A stretch of DNA of 64,000 nt from Paraburkholderia lacunae (lineage in GTDB: Bacteria; Pseudomonadota; Gammaproteobacteria; Burkholderiales; Burkholderiaceae), in NCBI RefSeq assembly GCF_003353175.1, contig NZ_QHKS01000019.1, positions 2,501 to 66,500 on the forward strand, in the 5' to 3' direction. The notes beneath the pieces were generated by a model. It had not been told where the DNA came from. It saw only the letters and a list, made by a program, of their open reading frames with translations, and did no database searches. The stretch's first letter is position 1, and each line of letters opens with the position of its first letter. This document shows, piece after piece, positions 8,792 to 17,873 of the stretch. The position numbers and the translations under genes are program-made.

Positions 8792-9231
8792 AAACGCTGA
8801 CCGTCGGCATCGGTTGCCGCTTGCATAGCTCGGCGCAACAGATCGAGGCAGCCGTGCGCGCGGCGCTCGGCACTCGGACATACGATGAAATCGGCGCAGT
8901 CGCCACCCTCGACCTCAAGGCCCACGAAACGGGCTTGCTCGAATTCTGCGCACGTCACGCGCTGCCGTTGAAACTGTTCAGCCGCGAGCAGATTGCCGCG
9001 TTGCCCGTGGCCGGCACTGAACCTTCGGCGGCGGCACGCGAACATCTCGGCGTGGACGGCGTCTGCGAACCCTGCGCGTTGCTGGCCGCAAGTGCGGAAT
9101 CCACTGCAGCCGGGGCGCAGCTCATCGTGCGCAAAACCGCACTCGACGGCGTCACCGTAGCGATCGCTTCGACCGCTCACGCCGGCGTCGAACCCACCCA
9201 CAACGACTCCAACGAACAGGACCTTCCATGA
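8788..9231 (+). CDS. cobE: CobE/CbiG C-terminal domain protein
   Basis: A 147-residue protein matching the small CobE / CbiG-C family, which takes part in ring contraction and acyl-fragment handling in corrin synthesis. The N-terminus (TLTVGIGCRLHSSAQQIEAA) and the central block IGAVATLDLKAHETGLLEFC are typical. The ATG at 8788 overlaps the cobA stop (ATGA), and its own stop overlaps the cobO start, so translation is probably coupled along the operon. The biochemical role of stand-alone CobE is less well defined than that of its neighbours. Confidence 0.85.
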   Translation: MKTLTVGIGCRLHSSAQQIEAAVRAALGTRTYDEIGAVATLDLKAHETGLLEFCARHALPLKLFSREQIAALPVAGTEPSAAAREHLGVDGVCEPCALLAASAESTAAGAQLIVRKTALDGVTVAIASTAHAGVEPTHNDSNEQDLP

Positions 9232-9830
9232 AGACCGACCCCGAATCGCATCAACGCATGACCGAGCGCCGGCGCGAAGGCCACGAGAAAAAGCAGGCCG
9301 CCGCCACCGTCGAAAAAGGCCTGCTGATCGTCAACACCGGCACCGGCAAAGGCAAGACCACCGCCGCGTTCGGCATGGCCGTGCGGGTGCTGGGACACGG
9401 CATGCGTCTGGGCGTCGTGCAGTTCATCAAAGGCGCGCTGCATACCTCGGAGCGCGACTTCCTCGGCGCGATCGCCAATTGCGATTTCGTCACGATGGGC
9501 GACGGCTATACGTGGAACACGCAAAACCGCGACGCCGACATCGCCACCGCGCGCAAAGGCTGGGACGAAGCGCGCCGCATGATCGAGAGCGGCGACTACC
9601 AGATGGTGATCCTCGACGAATTGAATACCGTGCTGAAGTACGAATACCTGCCGCTCGACGAAGTGTTGTCCGTCCTGAACGCGCGTGCGGCCATGCTCCA
9701 CGTGGTGGTGACCGGCCGTCACGCGCCGGACGCGTTGATCGAAGCCGCCGACCTCGTCACCGAAATGCGCATCGTCAAGCATCCGTATCGCGAGCAAGGC
9801 GTGAAAGCGCAGCGCGGCGTGGAGTTCTGA
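9228..9830 (+). CDS. cobO: Cob(I)yrinic acid a,c-diamide adenosyltransferase
   Basis: A CobA/CobO/BtuR-type corrinoid adenosyltransferase that transfers the adenosyl group from ATP to Co(I) corrinoid. The modified P-loop GTGKGKTT is at residues 38-45 and the family segment VILDELNTVLKYEYLP follows. The 200-residue length is normal. The charged N-terminal extension (MTERRREGHEKKQAAA) is common in proteobacterial members and covers the active site. It overlaps cobE by four bases and is followed by cobB after three bases. Confidence 0.93.
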   Translation: MKTDPESHQRMTERRREGHEKKQAAATVEKGLLIVNTGTGKGKTTAAFGMAVRVLGHGMRLGVVQFIKGALHTSERDFLGAIANCDFVTMGDGYTWNTQNRDADIATARKGWDEARRMIESGDYQMVILDELNTVLKYEYLPLDEVLSVLNARAAMLHVVVTGRHAPDALIEAADLVTEMRIVKHPYREQGVKAQRGVEF

Positions 9831-9833
9831 GCG

Positions 9834-11159
9834 ATGTCCGCGCCCCCCAAGGGGACTGCCTTCGGGGCCTGCCCCGCCCTGTTCATTAGCGCGCCGGCTT
9901 CGGGTCAAGGCAAGACCACGATCACCGCGGGTCTGGCGCGCTACCATCGGCGGCTGGGGCGGCGTGTGCGCGTGTTCAAGACCGGTCCCGACTTTCTCGA
10001 CCCGATGATCCTGGCGCAAGCCAGCGGCGCGCCGGTGCTGTCGCTCGATCTCTGGATGGTGGGCGAAGCCGCATGCCGCAATCTGCTCGCGCAAGCGGCG
10101 GCCGTTGCCGATCTGATCCTGATCGAAGGCGTCATGGGCCTGTTCGACGGCACGCCGAGCAGCGCCGACCTGGCAACCGTATTCGGCGTGCCGGTACTGG
10201 CGGTGATTTCAGCGAAGGCGATGGCGCAGACCTTCGGCGCGGTGGCCTTCGGTCTCGCGCAATTCAGGCCGCAACTGCCGTTTTACGGCGTGCTCGCCAA
10301 TCGCGTCGGTTCTTCAAGGCACGCGCAGATGCTCGAAGAATCGTTGCCGCCCGGCATGCGCTGGTGCGGCTACCTCGCCGGCACTGACGACATCGAGTTG
10401 CCCGACCGCCATCTCGGCCTGTACCAGGCCGCGGAGATCGGCGATCTGCACACCCGCCTGGATCGAGCCGCCGATGCACTCGCGCAAACCGCGCTGGCTG
10501 AATTGCCGCCGCCGGTCGAATTCGGCGAGGCTGTCCAGGAAACGTTGCCGCGCCTTCTGGAAGGCAAGCGGATCGCAATCGCACGCGATGCGGCGTTCTC
10601 GTTCATCTACCCGGCCAACGTCACGCTCCTGCAAACACTCGGCGCGCACGTCGAATACTTCTCCCCGCTCGCCGACGATGCCTTACCGGACCAGACCGAC
10701 GCCCTGTACCTCCCGGGCGGCTATCCCGAACTGCACGCCGCCGCGCTGGCCGGCAACACGCGCAGCGCCACGGCGATCCGCGCGCATGCGGCAGCGGGCA
10801 AACCGGTCGTCGCCGAATGCGGCGGCATGCTCTACCTGCTCGATCGACTCACCGACACGAACGGCGCAAGCACGCCGATGCTCGGCCTGCTGCCCGGTCA
10901 CGCGACGATGCAAACGCGCTTCACCGCGCTCGGCATGCAGCAGATCGACGGCCTGCACGGCCCGCTGACCGGCCACACCTTTCACTACTCGAAGCTGACG
11001 ACGCCGCTCACGCCGTTGCGTTCAGCCACCCGGCCGCAGGGCGACGCGCCCGGCGAGGCAGTGTTCCGCGCCGGCTCGATCGTCGCGACTTACATGCACG
11101 CTTATTGGCCCTCCAACCCGGCCTTCACGGCCGCCCTGTTCAATGGCGAAGCCTTTTAA
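9834..11159 (+). CDS. cobB: Cobyrinic acid a,c-diamide synthase
   Basis: A glutamine- and ATP-dependent amidase that amidates the a and c side chains of (hydrogeno)cobyrinic acid. The N-terminal P-loop SAPASGQGKTT lies at residues 19-29 and a DLILIEGVMGLFDG block follows. The C-terminal class I glutamine amidotransferase domain carries the nucleophile cysteine in AECGGMLYLLD near residue 329. The 441-residue length fits the family. Its last 17 bases overlap bluB. In the aerobic route this step precedes cobalt insertion by CobN, whose gene is on the other arm of the locus. Confidence 0.94.
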   Translation: MSAPPKGTAFGACPALFISAPASGQGKTTITAGLARYHRRLGRRVRVFKTGPDFLDPMILAQASGAPVLSLDLWMVGEAACRNLLAQAAAVADLILIEGVMGLFDGTPSSADLATVFGVPVLAVISAKAMAQTFGAVAFGLAQFRPQLPFYGVLANRVGSSRHAQMLEESLPPGMRWCGYLAGTDDIELPDRHLGLYQAAEIGDLHTRLDRAADALAQTALAELPPPVEFGEAVQETLPRLLEGKRIAIARDAAFSFIYPANVTLLQTLGAHVEYFSPLADDALPDQTDALYLPGGYPELHAAALAGNTRSATAIRAHAAAGKPVVAECGGMLYLLDRLTDTNGASTPMLGLLPGHATMQTRFTALGMQQIDGLHGPLTGHTFHYSKLTTPLTPLRSATRPQGDAPGEAVFRAGSIVATYMHAYWPSNPAFTAALFNGEAF

Positions 11160-11799
11160 CGACTCCGGGCGCGAGGCCGTCTACCGCGCGATTTACGAAC
11201 GGCGCGACATGCGCCACTTCGTGCGCGACCCGGTCGATCCGGCCGTTTTGCAACGTCTGCTCGATGCGGCACATCACGCGCCCAGCGTGGGTTTCATGCA
11301 GCCGTGGCGCATCGCGCGCATCACCGATCCGACCTTGCGCGCCGCCTTGCACGAGACCGTCGAAAGCGAACGGCTCGCCACCGCCGACGCCCTCGGCAAG
11401 CGGCGCGAAGAGTTCATGAAGCTGAAGGTCGAAGGCATGCTGGAATGCGGCGAACTGCTGGTGATGGCGCTGATGGACGGCCGCGAGCGGCATATCTTCG
11501 GGCGCCGCACCCTGCCGGAGATGGATCTCGCCTCGGTGGCGTGCGCGATCCAGAACATGTGGCTCGCCGCCCGCGCGGAAGGACTGGGAATGGGCTGGGT
11601 GTCGCTCTTCGATGTCGACACGGTGCGCTCGCTGCTGCACATGCCCGCGGGTGCACGGCCGGTGGCGATCCTGTGCCTCGGCCACGTCGAGCAGTTTTAC
11701 AGCGAGCCGATGCTGGAAACCGAACGCTGGGCGAGCCGCATGCCGCTCGCCGACTGCGTGTTCGAAAACCGCTGGCCGGACGATAAAGCGCCGCAATAG
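11143..11799 (+). CDS. bluB: 5,6-dimethylbenzimidazole synthase
   Basis: A nitroreductase-fold enzyme that breaks down reduced FMN with oxygen to form 5,6-dimethylbenzimidazole, the lower ligand of B12. Typical BluB blocks are YRAIYERRDMRHF near the N-terminus, APSVGFMQPWRI, and GLGMGWVSLFDVDTVR. The length of 218 residues is normal. The start lies inside the end of cobB (17-base overlap) and the gene closes the rightward operon. Its presence argues that the organism makes true B12 rather than a pseudo-cobamide, and that it does so in air. Confidence 0.93.
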   Translation: MAKPFNDSGREAVYRAIYERRDMRHFVRDPVDPAVLQRLLDAAHHAPSVGFMQPWRIARITDPTLRAALHETVESERLATADALGKRREEFMKLKVEGMLECGELLVMALMDGRERHIFGRRTLPEMDLASVACAIQNMWLAARAEGLGMGWVSLFDVDTVRSLLHMPAGARPVAILCLGHVEQFYSEPMLETERWASRMPLADCVFENRWPDDKAPQ

Positions 11800-11809
11800 C
11801 GCCTGCGTT

Positions 11810-12409
11810 CTACTGTACGACCGGCTTCACCGATACCACGTCCGGCACGCCGCCCGCCTGATCGGCGCGCAGCTTCACGCGCCAGTCCGCCGGTGCGCCG
11901 AACGGAAAATTCGCCAACGCACTTTTCACGAGCGTCGGCATCGCGTGCAGCGGATCGGCATCGCGATCGCTGCTCATCGCGCTGACCTTGTAGACTTCAT
12001 GTCCGTTCGCCCGCTCGAAAAACCGCAGCGTCAACAAGTGTTGATAGGCGCGCTCGCCGAACAGCGAGAACGGCGGCTCGGCCGGACGGCCGCACGCGCC
12101 TGCCGCGCAATCCGCGGCATCGACGCCCACCGTGGCCGGCCGCGTGGCATAGGCGATCGACAACAGATAGTGCGCCTGCTGCGCCGACGCATCGGCGAAA
12201 CCATGCTTCGCCAGTTCATCGCGCAGCACGGCTTCGAATTGCGGATGATCCGCGCTGGCGTCCTGCGACGGCGTGCGCGCGATCGTATAGGTGCGCTCGC
12301 CTTGCAATGCGGCGGCCGGAATCGAGGTGTGCACGTCGGCGTTCAGGCCCGTGCAACCGCTGAGAGTCGCCGCGGCCAGCGCGGCACAGATCAGTATCGA
12401 TTTCACCAT
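11810..12409 (-). CDS. DUF4136-type lipoprotein
   Basis: A 199-residue predicted lipoprotein: a hydrophobic leader ends in the lipobox LSGC with Cys19 as the lipidation site. The rest resembles DUF4136 proteins (YHLLTLRFF-like strand, paired small strands, and a C-terminal ALANFPFGAP segment). Function is not known for the family; location would be the outer or inner membrane face. It is convergent with bluB with only 10 bases between them and probably has its own promoter in the gap to the kinase gene. Confidence 0.8.
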   Translation of the reverse strand: MVKSILICAALAAATLSGCTGLNADVHTSIPAAALQGERTYTIARTPSQDASADHPQFEAVLRDELAKHGFADASAQQAHYLLSIAYATRPATVGVDAADCAAGACGRPAEPPFSLFGERAYQHLLTLRFFERANGHEVYKVSAMSSDRDADPLHAMPTLVKSALANFPFGAPADWRVKLRADQAGGVPDVVSVKPVVQ

Positions 12410-12497
12410 CTTCTCGCTTCGATAAGGTGCGTGTTCATGCTGTGCATGGGTCTCGCCTGATGCGCCACGTTACGGCGCGTCAGCGCCGACATTCAGG

Positions 12498-14969
12498 CTA
12501 CGTGTCATCGAAGGCCGGCAGCCAGATCGTAAAAGCCGTCCCCTTGCCCGGCGCGCTGACCACCTCGACATCGCCGCCATGGCGCGTCACGACGGTTTTG
12601 ACAAACGCCATCCCCAATCCCGCGCCGCCGACTTCGGGCCGCTCCGTCTGGTGAAAGCGCTGGAACCGCTCGAACAGACCCACCTGCTGTTCCTCGGGAA
12701 TGCCGTAGCCTTCGTCGCGGATCGTACACGACACGCGTCTGGCGGCGCCCCGCGCGGCCTTCGCCGCCAGGTTGTCGAGGCTGCCGGGACTGCCGGGACT
12801 GCCGAGGCTGCATGTGATCCGCGTAGCGGGCGGGCTGTATTTGACCGCATTGTTCAGGATGTTGACGAGCGCGCGCGTCATCAGCGAACGGTCGGCGCAG
12901 ATCCAGTGGCCGTCGTCGCCGTCGGTATCCGTTTGCAGCGTGATCCGCTTGGCATGGGCCTGCGGCCAGACTTCATCGCTGGCGTCGATCATCAGCTCGG
13001 TCAGGCTCACTGGCTCGAGCACGTAGGTTTGCGATTCGGCGCGCGCCAGTTGCACGAAATCGTCAGCGAGCGTCAACGCGCGTTGCGCATAGCGTTCGAT
13101 GCGCTCCAGCAATTCGTGCGCCGGCGCCGCTTCGCCGCGGGCGCGCTCCATCTCCACCAGCGCCAGAATCGACGCCTGCGGCGAGCGCATGTCGTGCGAC
13201 AGCAGCCGCAGCGCATCTTCGCGCTGGCGCTCGGCCGCATGCAGCGCCGACACGTCGACCAGCCCCGCGATCCAGCCGGTCGTCTCGCCTTGCTCGTTGG
13301 TGCAGTTCGCGTACCGCAGCAGATGGTCGCGCTCATTGGCGTCGCGCACCTCGATGCCCTGTGCCATCAGCGCGGCAAATTCGCCGCGCGCCGGATGGAG
13401 CAGCGCGGGCCAATGGGCATGCGCGAACTGATTGTTTTCGGCATCGGATGCCGCGCCGCTATCGATGGTCTTCACGAGCGTCAGGCCGTCCAGCACCGTC
13501 CACATCGGCTGGCCCTCCGGCGTTCCGACGCCCAGACGCGCGAAATGCGCCTTGGCCGCATGGTTCGCGATCAGCACGATGCCGTCCACGTCGCTCACGA
13601 GGATCGGCTCGGGCATGCTGTCGAGGCTGTCCCACACGAAACGCTTCATGTCCTGCACGCGTTGTGCGGCTCGCGCCATCAGCGCCATATGCTGCTCCAG
13701 CACGTCACCGCCGAACTCACGGCGGCGCTGCGGCGTTTCGGGCAACAGATGCGGTTCGTCGGCGAGCCGTTGCAGTTCTTCGCGCAGATAGGCCATGGTC
13801 ATTTCGAGGCGCCGCCAGTTCCAGATCGGATACACGACGATCACGCCGACAATCGCCGGCACCGGCGACATCCACAACCGCACGCCGTACAGCAAGGCCG
13901 CGCTGCCGGCCGCGGCAAGCACGCACAGCGCGCCGGTCAACATTAGCGAACGGCGCGGCGACAACACCAGAAAACCCGCCAACAGCGCGGCGAGCGGCAC
14001 CAGCGACACGGCGAACACCAGCCACGGCTCGGCGGGCTCGATCGCGCGGCCGGTCAGCAGCGTGTCGAGCACGTTCGCATGGATATAGACGCCGGGCAGC
14101 GGGCCCAATACACCGGACACCGGCGTGGCAAAGCGATCGTACAAGCCGGATGCGGTCACGCCGATCAGCACGATGCGCCCGCGAAGCTGTTCCGCCGGCA
14201 CGTCGCCCGCGAGGACGCTCGCGAAGCTCAGCTTCGCATAGTTCTGAGCGTTAGGACCGAAGGGAATCAGAAAGCGGGCCTCGCCCTGCGGCTCCGGCGC
14301 CGCCGCGTGGTCGGGGGAGAGTTTGCGCGGGCGCTCGTACTGTTGCAGCGCGCCGCGCTCGACGGCCCGCGCGACCGGCACCATCAATTGCGGCCAGCGC
14401 GAATTCGCGTCGCCTTCAAATTGCGCGACGCTGCGCACGATACCGTCGCTGTCGACCTCGAAATTGATATGGCCGAGGCCGGCCGCGGCATGCGCGAGCG
14501 GCGCCACCGGTTCGACGGCGGCGCGCCGGCCCGCACTGTCGAGCGGACTCAGCAGCACCGGCAGATAGGTGGGGCACGAGGCGACGGCTCGGGCGAGTTG
14601 GGGGTCGTCCGGATTGGCTTCGGTGAACAGTACGTCGTAGATCACCGCGGCGGGTTTCGCCCTGGCGATCTGTTCGAGCAGCCGCGCATGCACGCTGCGC
14701 GGCCACGGCCAGCGGCCGAGCTGCGCGATGCTGGCGTTGTCGATTTCGACCAGCACGATGTCGGACGACACGGGCTGCGCGCGCAGGCTCAGAAAGCCAT
14801 CGTAGACCAGATGATCGACACTCGCGGTCAGCCGTCCGGGCGAGCCGAGCAGAATCACGACGAGGCCAAGGCAGCCGATGCCCAGCCATTCGACCAGGAA
14901 ACGGCGCCCGGCGCGCCTTCCGAGGCGCGCGCGCGGGTCGAGGCTCAGGCGCGGGGATGGGGTCGGCAA
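12498..14969 (-). CDS. CHASE2-domain sensor histidine kinase
   Basis: An 823-residue membrane kinase. One membrane segment lies at about 25-43, followed by an extracellular CHASE2 domain (about 50-310). Three further membrane helices follow (about 316-337, 343-361, 369-384), then a PAS-like region (450-575), the HisKA dimerisation helix with phospho-acceptor His592 (LLSHDMRSPQ), and an ATPase domain with N-box NILNNAVKY, G1 DEGYGIP and G2 GAGLGMAF. A Gly-Ser-Pro-rich insert encoded by a 9-base repeat lies just after the N-box. The apparent start is TTG; no in-frame ATG occurs nearby. It is the last gene of an operon with a response regulator and a FecR/LysM protein, presumably its partners. 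The ligand is unknown. Confidence 0.9.
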   Translation of the reverse strand: MPTPSPRLSLDPRARLGRRAGRRFLVEWLGIGCLGLVVILLGSPGRLTASVDHLVYDGFLSLRAQPVSSDIVLVEIDNASIAQLGRWPWPRSVHARLLEQIARAKPAAVIYDVLFTEANPDDPQLARAVASCPTYLPVLLSPLDSAGRRAAVEPVAPLAHAAAGLGHINFEVDSDGIVRSVAQFEGDANSRWPQLMVPVARAVERGALQQYERPRKLSPDHAAAPEPQGEARFLIPFGPNAQNYAKLSFASVLAGDVPAEQLRGRIVLIGVTASGLYDRFATPVSGVLGPLPGVYIHANVLDTLLTGRAIEPAEPWLVFAVSLVPLAALLAGFLVLSPRRSLMLTGALCVLAAAGSAALLYGVRLWMSPVPAIVGVIVVYPIWNWRRLEMTMAYLREELQRLADEPHLLPETPQRRREFGGDVLEQHMALMARAAQRVQDMKRFVWDSLDSMPEPILVSDVDGIVLIANHAAKAHFARLGVGTPEGQPMWTVLDGLTLVKTIDSGAASDAENNQFAHAHWPALLHPARGEFAALMAQGIEVRDANERDHLLRYANCTNEQGETTGWIAGLVDVSALHAAERQREDALRLLSHDMRSPQASILALVEMERARGEAAPAHELLERIERYAQRALTLADDFVQLARAESQTYVLEPVSLTELMIDASDEVWPQAHAKRITLQTDTDGDDGHWICADRSLMTRALVNILNNAVKYSPPATRITCSLGSPGSPGSLDNLAAKAARGAARRVSCTIRDEGYGIPEEQQVGLFERFQRFHQTERPEVGGAGLGMAFVKTVVTRHGGDVEVVSAPGKGTAFTIWLPAFDDT
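12781..12807 (-). repeat. 9-base tandem repeat (3 units) inside the CHASE2 kinase gene
   Basis: Three units of CTGCCGGGA (the third is CTGCCGAGG) read on the plus strand. Translated, they give the Gly-Ser-Pro-rich insert between the N-box and G1-box of the ATPase domain. The unit length keeps the reading frame, so copy-number change would alter only a loop. Confidence 0.7.
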
Positions 14970-15037
14970 GAGGGTGGTTCGTTCCTGGGCTGTGCAACAG
15001 GTTTTCCGGCGCTTCTCAGTCAGCGATTCTATCGGCG

Positions 15038-16492
15038 TCAGCGCGCCAGCGTGAAGGAACGGATCGAGCTGCTCTTCTCATAGAACCTGCCGTTCTCGAA
15101 CTGCTCGGCGACGACCGTCCAATAGTAGACACCGGGCGGCAGATCGCTCACGACCACTTGTCCGCCCGTCAGATCGGTGCGATCGACGATCGGGTGGCGC
15201 AAATCTTCACTTGTCGCCAGCACGAAGCGAAAGCGCGTCTCGACATCGGTGCGGCTGACGAACCAGCGGAATTCGTAGTCGCGGCTGCCGGCGCGTTGCG
15301 CCGCCGACGCCGCCAGCCCGAACTGGCGACGCTCGAAGCCGTACACCTGCGGCAAACCTTCGAGTCCGTCGCTGTCGATCGCGGCGATGCGCACGAAATA
15401 GGTGCCGTCGGCCAGTTCGCCGAAATCCGCATGCGGCGCGCTCACACGCTGATCGCGGATCAGGTCGAGCTGATCGGCATCGCGCGCGATCTGCACGCGA
15501 TAGGCCACCGCGGGCTCAGCCGGCACGAGGTCGAAAGCGACCGTCTTACCGTCCTGCACCCTGGCCGGGTCGGTCAGCGCCGGCGCGGGCAGCAATTCGA
15601 CCGGACCGCCGATCTCGCCGCCCGCGCGCGTGATGCTGCCAAAGCGCGCCTTGACGAGTTGCGCGGACGCCTGCAACGGCACCCCCGGCAGCGGCGCCTT
15701 CGCGTGGCCACCGACGCCGCCAGGATCGACACCGACCGCGCCGTCCAGCACTTCCACGGCGGTGATCTGCGCGTCGCCGTCGTACGCCACCTTGAAACGC
15801 GTGCCGCGCACGCCTGCCACCACCGAAGGTGAGCGAATCTGGAAACGGTCGTCCTTTCTGGTCGCGTGCGTCACCTCGCTGTCGACTTCGCCACGATGCA
15901 GTTCGAGAACCCGGTCAGCCGCGCCGGTCAGCACGGTGTTCCGGAGCTTGCCGATGTCGAGCGTGCCTTCCTGCAAGATCGATACGTGCGAACCGTCCGG
16001 CAACTCCAACGTGACAAAACCGTCATGGCCGGTGCGGATGCGGTCGCCTTCGCCGACCGTCATGCCGACTGACAGCGGTGTGTAGGGGCTCTTGCCGAAC
16101 GCGCGCCCGGCCGGGCCGCTCGTCGCGATGACGCGTGCCGATTCCTGGTCCTGTCTGAGCTGGTCGGCCGGCAGCCACAGCGCGATTCCGGCCGGCATGC
16201 GGCGCGGCGCGGGCAGGCGATTCAGGCGGCTCAGGACGGCCCAATCCTGCGGATCGCGCATATAGCGGTCAGCAATGTCATATAACGTGTCGCCATCGTG
16301 GGTCACGTACGAGACATAGAGCGGCGCGGCGGCCGTCGCGCGTGGCTTCGGCGGGTGGGAGGTCTGGGCGTCGGCCCGTGACGGTGCGAAGCACATCACG
16401 GCGGCGCTCAGGCCTGCCGCCAGCACTGCGCACGCCCGGCGGCCCGGCGAGCGCACGACATCGCGCGCTGCCGTGTCGAAGGACACCGTCAC
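15038..16492 (-). CDS. Secreted LysM and FecR-domain protein
   Basis: A 484-residue exported protein. The signal peptide runs to about residue 42 (AGLSAAVMCFAPSRADA). A LysM peptidoglycan-binding domain occupies about 55-105 (HDGDTLYDIADRYMRDPQDW), then a FecR-like domain (about 125-260, including SVVAGVRGTRFKV), then a beta-rich region with fibronectin-like strands (YRVQIARDADQ; FVRIAAIDSDGLEG; FRWFVSRTDVETRFRFVLA). The GTG start at 16492 overlaps the response-regulator stop. The domain set suggests a periplasmic protein that binds the cell wall and senses or signals, probably to the CHASE2 kinase encoded next. The actual role is not known. Confidence 0.88.
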   Translation of the reverse strand: MTVSFDTAARDVVRSPGRRACAVLAAGLSAAVMCFAPSRADAQTSHPPKPRATAAAPLYVSYVTHDGDTLYDIADRYMRDPQDWAVLSRLNRLPAPRRMPAGIALWLPADQLRQDQESARVIATSGPAGRAFGKSPYTPLSVGMTVGEGDRIRTGHDGFVTLELPDGSHVSILQEGTLDIGKLRNTVLTGAADRVLELHRGEVDSEVTHATRKDDRFQIRSPSVVAGVRGTRFKVAYDGDAQITAVEVLDGAVGVDPGGVGGHAKAPLPGVPLQASAQLVKARFGSITRAGGEIGGPVELLPAPALTDPARVQDGKTVAFDLVPAEPAVAYRVQIARDADQLDLIRDQRVSAPHADFGELADGTYFVRIAAIDSDGLEGLPQVYGFERRQFGLAASAAQRAGSRDYEFRWFVSRTDVETRFRFVLATSEDLRHPIVDRTDLTGGQVVVSDLPPGVYYWTVVAEQFENGRFYEKSSSIRSFTLAR

Positions 16493-17223
16493 ACGCCCCC
16501 CGCTTCAGGGCGTTCGTCGCTCGCGACCGGTGCGCCGGACTCGATACGCTCGAGCCGATAGCCATAGCCGTAGATCGGCGTCAGACGATAGCCGTGCTCC
16601 GGACGCAAGCCGAGCTTGCTGCGCAGCATCGACACGTGCGTGTCCATCGTGCGCGAGGGAATGTCGGTCGCCTGCTTCCAGATCACATCGAGGATGTGCG
16701 CGCGCGACAGCGGCCGACTCAGATGTTGAAACAACAGCAACGCGAGTTCGAATTCCTTCTGCGTCACGGCCACCGTCGCGCCGCGCACCACCACGTGCTT
16801 CAAGCCCAGATCGAACTCGAATTCGCCGAAGACTTCTTTCGCCGCGGCAGGCTTCAGGTGATACGCGCGGCGCAGCAGCGAACCGACGCGCGCCAGCAGC
16901 ACCGCCGCCGAGACTGGCTTGACGATGTAGTCGTCCGCGCCGGTATTGAGGATCGAGGTGATGTCGGTCTCGCGACTGCGACTCGTCATGAACAGCACCG
17001 GCAAACGCTCGGACAGGCTTTGGCGAACCCATCGCAGCACTTCTTCGCCGGACATGTCGGGCACGTTCCAGTCGAGCACCAGCAAATCGAAAGTCTGGCG
17101 CCGCAGCTGCCGCACCAGTTCACGGCCCGCGCCGTACGCGTGACAGATATGCCCCGCCGCCGACAGCGTCTGGCATACAAGATCGGCCTGAGCCGGATCG
17201 TCCTCTAGGACTGCAATTCTCAT
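16489..17223 (-). CDS. OmpR-family response regulator
   Basis: A 244-residue two-domain regulator. The receiver domain starts at the ATG at 17223 (MRIAVLEDDPAQADL), with the acidic pocket EDD, the phospho-acceptor Asp in LLVLDWNVPDM (about residue 51), and the conserved Lys in DDYIVKPVS. The C-terminal winged-helix DNA-binding domain contains SRTMDTHVSMLRSKLGL and ends in GYRLTPIYGYGYRLE. A longer frame to 17415 adds a segment with no family similarity and is rejected. It is the first gene of the regulator / FecR-LysM / CHASE2 kinase operon, and the kinase is its likely phosphodonor. Confidence 0.93.
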   Translation of the reverse strand: MRIAVLEDDPAQADLVCQTLSAAGHICHAYGAGRELVRQLRRQTFDLLVLDWNVPDMSGEEVLRWVRQSLSERLPVLFMTSRSRETDITSILNTGADDYIVKPVSAAVLLARVGSLLRRAYHLKPAAAKEVFGEFEFDLGLKHVVVRGATVAVTQKEFELALLLFQHLSRPLSRAHILDVIWKQATDIPSRTMDTHVSMLRSKLGLRPEHGYRLTPIYGYGYRLERIESGAPVASDERPEAGGV

Positions 17224-17873
17224 AGAACCCCGCAAAGCGACATCGTCCTTCGTATCTGGTGGCCGACAGGCCGGTCGATGACCGGGATTGACGGCAGCTA
17301 CGCCGTCGATCCGGCTCCTCGTTTCATCCTCGACGTCACTCTTTTTCGATTGTCGGGCGCCAAGGCCCCGCGCCATGTCCAGATCCGTCGCCGTCCTGTC
17401 TCGAAATTGGCGCATATTTTTCGCTTTTGTCGCGTCAATTGCTACGAAGGCGAATCATCATAATCGAAAACAGCCGTCTTTCTTCCGGATGCGATTAAGC
17501 TGCCATCCGGCCCGGCCCGGTGCTTCGGGAGCCGCTCCCCGACGTTTCCCAGTTCTCTCTCAGGCCCTTTCCGGCGCTCCTGGGTATTCAATTATCGACC
17601 TCTAGGGGTCGTACTTCGGTTTGGCTGGTCTCGCCCGCACGGTGAATGGCCCCGTCTGCCTTCTCATGTCATTGCGCTTCCCGCCTTGGGGAAACGGGAA
17701 ATTTGACAATTTGCAAGACAGTATAAGAACTGTCTCAAATTAAATGGTTTAAAGATTGTCAAACGGCTTCGGTGCTGCGATCACAGATATATGTCGAAAT
17801 ACGCAGGCAACACAAAATAATCTTAAAAACAATGACTTAATATAACAATTACGTCAATCAAGCCGGTAACGAC
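17224..17873. other. 650-base non-coding, partly AT-rich region
   Basis: No supported gene. The right part (about 17690-17870) is clearly more AT-rich than the surrounding chromosome and contains the nested inverted repeats described separately. The left part should contain the promoter of the leftward regulator operon. The composition change and the integrase remnant immediately to the right suggest old foreign DNA. Confidence 0.6.
17702..17763. repeat. Nested inverted repeats in AT-rich DNA
   Basis: Outer arms TTTGACAAT (17702-17710) and ATTGTCAAA (17755-17763) are perfect complements. Inside them AGACAGT (17716-17722) and ACTGTCT (17729-17735) form a second perfect 7-base palindrome with a 6-base spacer. 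The arrangement could be a double operator, a recombination site or a transcribed hairpin; no T-run follows it, so a terminator is unlikely. Confidence 0.6.

Noticed and set aside
12781..12807. Short repeats considered as a CRISPR-like array
   Set aside because: Nine-base contiguous units without spacers, in frame within a kinase gene; no cas genes in the window.
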